Assembly: GCA_045576675.1 (NCBI GenBank)
Contig: JAZNGX010000134.1
Coordinates: forward strand, 1-22,994
Direction of reading: 5' to 3'
DNA: 22,994 nucleotides
Source: JAZNGX01 sp045576675
GTDB lineage: Bacteria; Bacillota; Clostridia; Monoglobales; Firm-18
The notes under the pieces are model-generated. The model was given only the letters and a program-made list of their open reading frames with translations. It searched no databases and had not been told where the DNA came from. Of this stretch, positions 1 to 7,132 are shown in pieces (within the stretch, counting starts at the first letter, position 1; every line of letters begins with the position of its first letter). The position numbers and the translations under genes are program-made.

Positions 1-1418
1 GGTACAACTTCAACCTTTAAAATATTAGTGTTTCCGGGAGTGTCAATCGGAACTCCCGCAGCGATAACAACCATATCACCCGGATTTATTAAGTCAATTT
101 GCTTAGCACAATCAATTGCGTGCAAGAATAATTCGTCAGAATTTGTCTGGTAACGTGCAAGTACTGGGTATACACCCCATGAAAGTGCAAGCTGATGGAA
201 TGTCTTTTCTACAGGTGTTGCAGCAACAATCGGCTCAAACGGTCTGAATTTAGACATTCTTCGTGCAGTCTGTCCATACTTTGTTACGGCTATAATAGCT
301 TTTGCTTTTATGTCACGTGCAGTTGTGCAAGCGGCATCGCAAACTGCGTTTGTTGTGTCTGTTACGTCGATTTCATAATCAAAGCTGTTGTATGAATTCA
401 GTTCAAAAGAGTCACGCTCTGCTTGCTCTGAAATTTTTGCCATAACCTTAACTGCAAGCACCGGAAACTTTCCTACGGCAGTTTCACCTGAAAGCATTAC
501 TGCTGAAGTGCCGTCAAACACTGCGTTTGCAACGTCTGTTATTTCTGCTCTGGTGGGATTTGGGTGGCTTATCATTGATTCCAGCATCTGTGTGGCAGTT
601 ATAACCATTTTGCCTGATTTGTAGCACTTCTTAATAAAGCGTTTTTGTAAACCTGGCAGTCTTTCGTATTCAACCTCAACTCCCATATCACCTCTTGCAA
701 TCATTATTCCGTCTGATTTTGCAAGTATTTCATCAAAATTATCAACACCCTCATTGTTTTCAATTTTTGATATGATTTTTATGCTGTGGCCACCATTATA
801 GTTAACAAATTTCCTTAATGCAATAACGTCTTCTTTGCATCTCACGAACGAGCTTGCAATGTAATCAACATCGTTTTCAATGCCGAACATAATGTCCTTT
901 TTGTCTTGCTCGCTCAAATATTCAAGCTCAAGGTGTACGTTTGGTACATTTATACCCTTGTGGTTACTTAGTTTGCCGCCGTGAACTATTTCGCAAATTA
1001 TTTCTGTTTCTGTACATTCCTTTACAACTGCATCGATGTTGCCGTCGTCTATAAGTAGCTTGTTGCCAGGTGTAAGTTGTGAAGGCAAATCCTTGTAGGT
1101 TATTGAAGCTGTTTTGTTGTTGCCGATAATATCCTTGGTTGTAAGTGTGAAAATATCGCCATCATTAACATATGCGTGGTCATTTTCAAAATCTTTAAGT
1201 CTTATTTCAGGGCCTTTTGTATCTAACAGTATAGATAGAGGAACACCCAGCTTGTTTCTGACTTCTTTAATCATTTCAATTGTTTCTTTGTGATACTCGT
1301 GGTCACCGTGTGAAAAATTCAGTCTTGCAACATTCATACCGTTTTTAATCAACTTCTCTAACGTTGCTTTGTTTCTGCAGGCAGGACCTAAAGTGCAAAT
1401 GATTTTAGTTTTTCTCAT
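1..1418 (-). CDS. pyk: Pyruvate kinase, 3' end cut by window edge
   Basis: Catalyses phosphoenolpyruvate + ADP to pyruvate + ATP, the last step of glycolysis, in the cytoplasm. Reading back from ATG 1416-1418 the protein begins MRKTKIICTLGP and shows the family's landmarks: the NVARLNFSHG substrate/cation segment (R32, N34, S36), the ISKIEN lysine segment, the ARGDMG metal-binding segment, TATQMLESM and SGETAVGKFP. About 472 codons are present, and the last ones visible (PGNTNILKVEVV) match the final strands of the C-terminal allosteric domain. A classical 470-480 residue enzyme would therefore be almost complete; a form with the extra C-terminal PEP-utiliser domain cannot be excluded. The AAGGAG ribosome binding site lies inside the end of the upstream EamA gene, and the two genes overlap by 14 bases, so they are probably co-transcribed and translationally coupled. 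Family identity is seen directly; the missing end is unknown. Confidence 0.97.
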   Translation of the reverse strand, partial: MRKTKIICTLGPACRNKATLEKLIKNGMNVARLNFSHGDHEYHKETIEMIKEVRNKLGVPLSILLDTKGPEIRLKDFENDHAYVNDGDIFTLTTKDIIGNNKTASITYKDLPSQLTPGNKLLIDDGNIDAVVKECTETEIICEIVHGGKLSNHKGINVPNVHLELEYLSEQDKKDIMFGIENDVDYIASSFVRCKEDVIALRKFVNYNGGHSIKIISKIENNEGVDNFDEILAKSDGIMIARGDMGVEVEYERLPGLQKRFIKKCYKSGKMVITATQMLESMISHPNPTRAEITDVANAVFDGTSAVMLSGETAVGKFPVLAVKVMAKISEQAERDSFELNSYNSFDYEIDVTDTTNAVCDAACTTARDIKAKAIIAVTKYGQTARRMSKFRPFEPIVAATPVEKTFHQLALSWGVYPVLARYQTNSDELFLHAIDCAKQIDLINPGDMVVIAAGVPIDTPGNTNILKVEVV

Positions 1419-2295
1419 AGTTTTTCTCCTTTTTGCTTATTATTACCACTGCACCAAGAATTAATATAATTCCTGTTAATAAACTTAAATTTATCTGTTC
1501 TTTGAAAAAAACAATGCTGAATATTGAGGCAGATAATGGTTCAATTATCGCAAGCGAAGCGGCAACTCCTGCCGGAAGGTTTTTTAAACCAAGAGTATAT
1601 AACAAATAGGGCATAGTGCAAGTTACAATTGCAACACCGATTGACCATAAAACAATCGGACACCCTCCTGCCGATATTTTTATTGCAATATCAATCGGGC
1701 TTGTGATTATTGCAGACGACAGTGCCGCAAACACAAAGCAATAAGCAGTGCAGGTTAAAGGATGCAACCCCTTTCGCATTTCGATTTTTGTGACGATATT
1801 ATATGTGCTGTAAGAAACGGAAGCCATAAAGCCCAAAAATATTCCATACGGAGTAAATTTCATATCACCAAGCATTCCTGTAACAAGTATGCAGCCAACA
1901 ATTGTCATTATTACTGCTAAGATTTTGTTGCGGTTAAGCCTTTCGCCAAAAAAAGCGACAGAGTAGCACATCACAACGATAATAGCAGTGTACATTAATA
2001 CCACAGCGACAGAAACACTTGTCTCAGTAATTGCAGAGTAATAAAACGCACCCGTGCAATACATAGATAATCCGCTTAAAATATGAAGCGGCAAATGCTT
2101 AAGCTTTGTTTTGAATTCTGACGGATTAGCAAAAAGTATATATGTAAGAATTAAGATGGCGGATATTATTGTTCTTATAGCTGCTGTTTCGGGTGAGGTT
2201 ATGCCGGTTGTGTCAGGCAGAATATTAACAAATATGCTCGATGCACCCCAACCAATACCCGCTGCAATCACGTAAATTAATGCTTTCTTGTTCAT
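1405..2295 (-). CDS. DMT superfamily (EamA) transporter
   Basis: Predicted inner-membrane exporter or permease of the drug/metabolite transporter superfamily, 296 residues. The hydrophobic pattern fits ten transmembrane helices as two repeated five-helix EamA halves (first half from IYVIAAGIGWGASSIF, second from the GIFLGFMASVSYSTYNIV helix), with the usual late segment AGVAASLAIIEPLSASIF. The substrate cannot be told from sequence. I chose ATG 2293-2295 because an AGAAGG ribosome binding site precedes it and because the promoter-like sequence at 2342-2370 lies upstream. The in-frame extension to 2382 would run through that promoter and encodes a non-transporter-like leader. Its stop codon lies inside the start of pyk, an unusual partner for pyruvate kinase, which more often follows phosphofructokinase in Firmicutes. 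Confidence 0.9.
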   Translation of the reverse strand: MNKKALIYVIAAGIGWGASSIFVNILPDTTGITSPETAAIRTIISAILILTYILFANPSEFKTKLKHLPLHILSGLSMYCTGAFYYSAITETSVSVAVVLMYTAIIVVMCYSVAFFGERLNRNKILAVIMTIVGCILVTGMLGDMKFTPYGIFLGFMASVSYSTYNIVTKIEMRKGLHPLTCTAYCFVFAALSSAIITSPIDIAIKISAGGCPIVLWSIGVAIVTCTMPYLLYTLGLKNLPAGVAASLAIIEPLSASIFSIVFFKEQINLSLLTGIILILGAVVIISKKEKNYEKN

Positions 2296-2341
2296 AAATT
2301 TAACCTTCTTAAAAACTTGTATTTCCAAATAAACCCATAAT

Positions 2342-2370
2342 ATCATATCACACTTTGATGCCGATTGCAA
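2342..2370 (-). promoter_or_regulatory. Promoter of the EamA-pyk operon
   Basis: On the minus strand TTGCAA (2365-2370) is followed after 17 bases by TATGAT (2342-2347), which is preceded by TG one base away (extended -10). Predicted transcription start is near 2335, giving a leader of about 40 bases. This is a sigma-A-type match seen in sequence and not demonstrated. Confidence 0.7.
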
Positions 2371-2388
2371 CAGTATTGACAAATTTAT

Positions 2389-2397
2389 TGGTATAAT
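2389..2397 (+). promoter_or_regulatory. Extended -10 promoter element of the stalk-repeat protein gene
   Basis: TGGTATAAT combines a TGn extension with a perfect TATAAT (2392-2397). The nearby TTGACA (2376-2381) is only 10 bases upstream, too close to act as its -35, so this promoter would rely on the extended -10. The gene's ATG is about 20 bases beyond the predicted start. It is divergent from the EamA promoter, whose -35 lies within 20 bases. Confidence 0.55.
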
Positions 2398-2421
2398 GAT
2401 AAAATAAATAGGGTGATAAAA

Positions 2422-3447
2422 ATGAAAAAGTTTATTAGTTTATGTTTAATGCTTGCTGTTTGCTTGGGGGTGTATGCTGCACCCGGAGATGTTGCGGGCA
2501 ATATTTATTATACGGATATTAAAGCTTACATATTTGAAACACCTATAACCTCGTATAATATTGGAGGCAAAACAGTGATTGATGCTGAAATCCTTAATTG
2601 GTATTATGGCTTTGATGTGTACTGGCACGAAGATACAAGACGGCTTGAAATATCTGATAAGGGATATAGAATGATGTCATTTCAAGCTATGTCCGGTGAG
2701 CTTGTTGAAAGTGCGGATGGCATTACCGGTGAGGTTTACGGCAACTATTACGAAACAGATATAATAACAACACTAAATGGTTCTGAAATAGAAAGCTATA
2801 ATATTGGAGGAAGAACGTTTATTGTTGCAGAAGCAATGCGTGATTTCGGCTACATTGTTGACTGGAACGAAACACTTAGAACATTGACTATACTAAAACA
2901 GATGGATTTGTATAAAACAGAAACTGAATATGGTATTATAAAATCTATGGACAGACCCGATACTGTAGAAAGGCACGGTACTTATAAAAGAGGAATGCTT
3001 GTTGGTGACGGTGAAATTCCCACTAAATCCAATCAGACCTTTCACGGCACAGGGATAACTGATAATTATATAAGACTTTCAGATTTGGCTTATATATTAA
3101 ATGCGGATGTTAAGCTTGTTGAAAACACGCATAAATCAGAAACACAGCTTGTAAACGGAGTTTCTTATCAGCAGGAGTATTATGAATATTATATCGATTT
3201 TAACTATGATACCGCTATTGTGCCTGAAGTCGTTCCAACCAAGGATGAATATGAGTTTGAAATGTGTGAAGAAATTGCAAGTGTGCATTCTGTAGGACTT
3301 GTAGTTAATGGGGAGGACATCGGCATAGTGAATTTTAATCCAAAGTCTCAGCAGGATTATCGTACAAATATACGTGTAATTAACAAAGAAATACTTATAC
3401 CAATGTATACTGCGGCAAAAATTCTTGGCTATTCTTATATTAATTGA
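2422..3447 (+). CDS. Secreted protein with copper-amine-oxidase-like stalk repeats
   Basis: Predicted exported protein of 341 residues with a Sec signal peptide (MKKF then a hydrophobic core to about residue 20, cleavage near YAA). Two repeats of about 50 residues occur at roughly 27-78 and 108-157. Each has a YxTDI start, a SYNIGG(K/R)T turn, an AE helix and a WxExxRxLxI end, which is the pattern of the copper amine oxidase N-terminal-like 'stalk' domain common in clostridial exported proteins. A third, cut-short copy is suggested at the C-terminus (KEILIPMYTAAKILGYSY). No catalytic domain is recognisable. I prefer ATG 2422 over the in-frame GTG 2413, because the GTG forms part of the AGGGTGAT ribosome binding site. 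In other proteins the domain serves as a cell-surface or structural module; the function here is unknown. Confidence 0.85.
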   Translation: MKKFISLCLMLAVCLGVYAAPGDVAGNIYYTDIKAYIFETPITSYNIGGKTVIDAEILNWYYGFDVYWHEDTRRLEISDKGYRMMSFQAMSGELVESADGITGEVYGNYYETDIITTLNGSEIESYNIGGRTFIVAEAMRDFGYIVDWNETLRTLTILKQMDLYKTETEYGIIKSMDRPDTVERHGTYKRGMLVGDGEIPTKSNQTFHGTGITDNYIRLSDLAYILNADVKLVENTHKSETQLVNGVSYQQEYYEYYIDFNYDTAIVPEVVPTKDEYEFEMCEEIASVHSVGLVVNGEDIGIVNFNPKSQQDYRTNIRVINKEILIPMYTAAKILGYSYIN

Positions 3448-3477
3448 GAAAAATTGACAAAAAAATTAAAAAAATGT

Positions 3478-3506
3478 TTGATTTTTTGTTAAAAATGTAG
3501 TATAAT
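3478..3506 (+). promoter_or_regulatory. Promoter of spoVG
   Basis: TTGATT (3478-3483), a 17-base spacer and a perfect TATAAT (3501-3506) form a sigma-A-type promoter with a predicted start near 3513 and a 37-base leader. I see no sigma-H type AGGA...GAAT pair here, although spoVG of Bacillus subtilis is a well-known sigma-H gene. Confidence 0.65.
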
Positions 3507-3549
3507 GCTCATAGAAAGATTTTTTCACAATCGAAAGGTGGGCTAATTA

Positions 3550-3822
3550 ATGAAAATTACAGACATCAGAGTAAGGAAAATTAATGCAGAAGGTAGAATG
3601 AAAGCAGTAGTGTCGGTAACATTTGATGAAGCTTTTGTGATTCACGATATCAAGGTGATTGAGGGACAGAACAAGCTGTTTGTGGCTATGCCAAGCAGAA
3701 AAACTCCCGATGGCGAATTTAAGGATATCGCCCACCCGATTAACGCGGAAATGAGAGAAATTATGCAAAATGCCATAGTTGAAAAATATATGGAGGTTAA
3801 GGACGCAGAGTCTGAAGCATAA
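3550..3822 (+). CDS. spoVG: SpoVG, septation and RNA-binding regulator
   Basis: Small regulator of 90 residues, close to the usual family length of 85-100. The central region is strongly conserved: EGRMKAVVSVTFDEAF, VIHDIKVIEG, LFVAMPSRKTPDGEFKDIAHPIN. Family members influence asymmetric septation during sporulation and, in several Firmicutes, virulence and capsule genes. They have been reported to bind nucleic acid. The ribosome binding site AAGGTGGG precedes ATG 3550 and the gene has its own promoter and terminator, so it appears to be a single-gene unit. The C-terminal tail is short and acidic (ending DAESEA), as usual. Identity is secure; which function it carries out here cannot be told from sequence. 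Confidence 0.97.
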   Translation: MKITDIRVRKINAEGRMKAVVSVTFDEAFVIHDIKVIEGQNKLFVAMPSRKTPDGEFKDIAHPINAEMREIMQNAIVEKYMEVKDAESEA

Positions 3823-3836
3823 CAAAAGAAAAGTCA

Positions 3837-3866
3837 AAAGGAATTACCCTTGGGTGATTCCTTTTT
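3837..3866 (+). terminator. Intrinsic terminator after spoVG
   Basis: AAAGGAATTACCC pairs with GGGTGATTCCTTT (13 pairs with one T-G wobble) around a very tight loop, followed by T's. It ends about 5 bases before the GGAGG ribosome binding site of addB, leaving no room for a promoter between the two. Confidence 0.8.
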
Positions 3867-3883
3867 AAATGGAGGTCAGAATA

Positions 3884-6800
3884 TTGTCATTAAAAATTAT
3901 ATATGGCAGAGCAGGTAGCGGAAAAACAGGCTGTTGCTTTGACTCAATTAAACAAATGGCCGATGAAGATAAAAAAATACTTGTTCTTACGCCTGAACAT
4001 ATTTCGTTACAAACGGAAAGTAGCATTGCGGCGATAAATGGGATAAAGAAAACTGTTGAAATTATAGTGTCAGGCTTTGGCAGACTTGCGACAACTGTTT
4101 TTTCAAAGGTTGGGCCTGTTGCAGCTGATTACGCAGATAATTGTGTTAAGTCAATGCTGATAAAAAGAATATTGTTAAATAATGCAAAAAAGCTTACAGT
4201 GCTTGCAAAGGTTTCTGAAAAAGATGGTTTTGCGGCAAGTCTTCTTGATACAATCAACAGCTTGAAATCAGCCGCGATATCTCCTGAAAACCTGCGTTTA
4301 TCAGCACAGTCAGCAGATAATATACTTACTGCAATGAAGCTTACAGATATAGCGTTTGTTTATGAAAAGTATGAAAATGAGTTTTCAGGCAATTTTTATA
4401 ATTCTGACGATAATCTTTTGCACCTTTGCGAAAAAATCAAAAGCTTTGAATTGTTTAAGGGATATTATGTGTATATCGATGGGTTCAACGGTTTTTCTAA
4501 GCAACAGTATGATGTTATTGCTGCTTTGCTAAATAATGCCGCCTGTGTAACAGTAACCTGCCCTACAGATACTCTGGAAAACAATGAAGCCTCTGTGTTT
4601 TTCAGAGGAATAACAATGGCAGATAAGCTTTTAAAGCTTGCTTATGATATGAATGTTGAAGTGTTGCCTAACACTTTTCTTGATAAATGCTATAAGCTTA
4701 AGGGAGAATTGTTGCATATTGAAAAAAATCTGCATAGCTATCCCTTTGAAAAATATATCGGTGTACCTGAAAATTTAAGTGTCTATGAAGCAACAGACTA
4801 TTATGATGAGGTGCAAAAAACTGCAACAGAAATATTTGCGTTATGCCGTGACAATGGCTATCGCTATAAGGATGTTGCGGTAGTTTTCCGCAAATCTGAT
4901 ACATATCTGCCACTTCTAAAAAAAGTGTTTGCTGATTATGATATTCCGTTGTTTGCAAACGAAAAAGCTGATGTTTTGCAGCACCCGTATATTGCTTATA
5001 TGTTATCTGCTTTTGATGTGGTAATAAATAAGTTTTCGCCAAATTCACTGATTAAGTGGATTAAAGCGGATTTTCACAATGTTGATAAAGCAGACGTTTA
5101 TTTGCTTGAAAATTATATTGTTGCTGCAGGCAGTAATGAAAAAATGTGGAGCAACGAATTGAAATATAATGGCGGACTTGACGATGATGATTTTGAGCGT
5201 GTTAAATATATTTCAACTGATATATTAAAGAGTATTCTTAAATTTTCAGCAATGCTTAAGGGCAGAAAAACCTTCAAAAGTGTTTCAACTGCTTTTACAG
5301 AATTGCTGAGCGAAGATTATATTATGAATAAATACAATCAGTTAGCTGAAAATGTAAGTCTGCAAAAAGCAGAGGAGTACATAACTGTTTATAACGCACT
5401 TGTTAATGTAGTGAACCAAATAAACAATGTGTTTGGTGATAGCAGTGTTACTGCTGAGAAATACCTTGCAATATTGCGTTCAGGTCTTAGCGGGGCAGAA
5501 CTTGGTCAGATTCCTGCTGTTGTTGACTGCGTAACTGTAAGTGAGCCTGATTTATATAAAGATAATAAAAAGGTTGTATTTTTGTTAGGGGTAAATGAAG
5601 GTGTATTGCCAAAGGGGTATATAAACGAAGGCATACTGTCGGATAATGATAAGAAGCTGCTTGAAAGCTGCGGATATGAAGCACCTGATAACAATGTAAT
5701 AAAGCATAAGGCTGAAAACTATCTTATATATACTGTGCTAACAGCGGCATCAGATAAGCTTTTTGTGTCTTATTCAGCAGCAGACCTTGACGGCAATACA
5801 GTTGAGCCTTCAAGGGTAATAACACGGTTGCTGGATTTGTTTCCTGATTTGAAGCTTAAAAAAGGTGTATTTGCAGATAACAATGAAATTGACGCTGTTA
5901 TACCCACATTTAACCGTTTGGTGGCAGATGCTTACAAGGAGTATACGCCAACACTTGAGCAATGGTATAAGGAAAACAAGCCCGTGCTTTATAATATTAT
6001 AGAAAAATCACGACAGTATAAAAACGTGCCTCAAATGTTGAGAAGTGATGTTATTAAGGCGTTGTATGGGCAAACGCCGTATTACAGTATTTCAAAAATT
6101 GAGCAGTATAACAGGTGTGCATTTGCGTATTTCTTAAACTATGGACTTCGTGCAAAACCCAGAAAGGAAAACTCACCAAAGTCGGCAGATTTGGGAACTA
6201 TAATGCACGAGGTTATTGAAAAATACACATTGTATGCCAAAGAAGTAGGCTTTGATAATATATCAAAGGAGCAGTGTTACAAGCTTGCACAAGAGCTTAC
6301 CGAGCAAAGCTTAAAGCTATACCTTGGTGAGAATTATTTTGAAAGCCGTACAGGCAGAACTGCACTTAGAAAAATATCGGGCATTTTAAAGGGCGTTTTA
6401 TGGAATATAACAGGGTTTTATAAGGAAAGCGATTACGAGCTTTATGGATGTGAGGTTGCTTTTGGCGGAGACGGTGAATTTCCACCCATTGAAATTGAAC
6501 TCGAAAATGGTGCAGTAGCAAAGCTTACCGGTAAAATCGACAGAGTTGATATATTAAAGGCACAAGACAGGTATTATGTAAATGTAGTTGATTATAAATC
6601 GTCGGACAAAACAATCGACTATGGCAAAACTTTTTTTGGTCTGCAAATTCAGTTGCCTGTTTATATTGAAGCAATTTGTAAGTTTTTATCGCAGAATAAT
6701 AATGTTTTAACTGTACCTGCGGCAATGCTTTACTGCAAGATTGATTATTCGCCTGTGGGCGGCAGCCGTGATTATTCTGAAGAAAAAATCACTGAAGAAA

Positions 6801-7132
6801 TCAAGAACAGCCTTAAAATGAAGGGCTTGATTGTTGACAGCATTGACGTAAGCGAAGCGATGGGGAAAACATATGCAGTAAAGCCCGATGTCACAAAGCA
6901 TCAGGTGGAAAAAATGTGCACAGCTGCGTACAAAAAGATTAAAAGCACCATAGATGAAATTATGACAGGTAATATAAGTATTTTGCCTGCAAATACAAAT
7001 GGAAGAAGCAGTTGCGAATATTGTGATTATGCAACTGTATGCTCTTTTGACCCATTGTTTGGAAATGAACAAAAAATAATAGATAAAATAAGTAAGGAGG
7101 AATACTTTGAATATGTCGGTAAAATGGACTGA
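3884..7132 (+). CDS. addB: ATP-dependent helicase/nuclease subunit AddB
   Basis: Subunit B of the AddAB (RexAB) helicase-nuclease, which resects double-strand breaks for RecA-dependent repair. Length is 1082 residues, normal being about 1100-1170. GRAGSGKT at residues 8-15 is the Walker A motif, and VVFLLGVNEGVLP is a typical conserved core segment. The C-terminal RecB-like nuclease has its catalytic D903-Y904-K905 followed by QIQLPVY. Four cysteines, C745, C1044, C1047 and C1053, match the iron-sulfur staple of AddB (one Cys before the nuclease, then C-x2-C-x5-C after it). I place the start at TTG 3884, because GGAGG (3871-3875) lies 8 bases upstream and the protein then begins like other AddBs. 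The in-frame ATG 3869 is fused to that ribosome binding site. The gene overlaps addA by 26 bases. All nuclease and cluster residues are intact, so it looks active. Confidence 0.97.
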   Translation: MSLKIIYGRAGSGKTGCCFDSIKQMADEDKKILVLTPEHISLQTESSIAAINGIKKTVEIIVSGFGRLATTVFSKVGPVAADYADNCVKSMLIKRILLNNAKKLTVLAKVSEKDGFAASLLDTINSLKSAAISPENLRLSAQSADNILTAMKLTDIAFVYEKYENEFSGNFYNSDDNLLHLCEKIKSFELFKGYYVYIDGFNGFSKQQYDVIAALLNNAACVTVTCPTDTLENNEASVFFRGITMADKLLKLAYDMNVEVLPNTFLDKCYKLKGELLHIEKNLHSYPFEKYIGVPENLSVYEATDYYDEVQKTATEIFALCRDNGYRYKDVAVVFRKSDTYLPLLKKVFADYDIPLFANEKADVLQHPYIAYMLSAFDVVINKFSPNSLIKWIKADFHNVDKADVYLLENYIVAAGSNEKMWSNELKYNGGLDDDDFERVKYISTDILKSILKFSAMLKGRKTFKSVSTAFTELLSEDYIMNKYNQLAENVSLQKAEEYITVYNALVNVVNQINNVFGDSSVTAEKYLAILRSGLSGAELGQIPAVVDCVTVSEPDLYKDNKKVVFLLGVNEGVLPKGYINEGILSDNDKKLLESCGYEAPDNNVIKHKAENYLIYTVLTAASDKLFVSYSAADLDGNTVEPSRVITRLLDLFPDLKLKKGVFADNNEIDAVIPTFNRLVADAYKEYTPTLEQWYKENKPVLYNIIEKSRQYKNVPQMLRSDVIKALYGQTPYYSISKIEQYNRCAFAYFLNYGLRAKPRKENSPKSADLGTIMHEVIEKYTLYAKEVGFDNISKEQCYKLAQELTEQSLKLYLGENYFESRTGRTALRKISGILKGVLWNITGFYKESDYELYGCEVAFGGDGEFPPIEIELENGAVAKLTGKIDRVDILKAQDRYYVNVVDYKSSDKTIDYGKTFFGLQIQLPVYIEAICKFLSQNNNVLTVPAAMLYCKIDYSPVGGSRDYSEEKITEEIKNSLKMKGLIVDSIDVSEAMGKTYAVKPDVTKHQVEKMCTAAYKKIKSTIDEIMTGNISILPANTNGRSSCEYCDYATVCSFDPLFGNEQKIIDKISKEEYFEYVGKMD

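Noticed and set aside
2376..2397. TTGACA and TATAAT ahead of the stalk-repeat gene as a classical promoter
   Set aside because: Their separation is 10 bases, far from the 16-18 needed; only the extended -10 is kept.
3454..3482. TTGACA at 3454-3459 as an additional spoVG promoter
   Set aside because: The hexamer 17 bases downstream (TTTGAT) is a poor -10, and the TATAAT at 3501 is 41 bases away.
3547..3837. Minus-strand open frame opposite spoVG
   Set aside because: It is an exact shadow of a conserved gene and has no domain or ribosome binding site.
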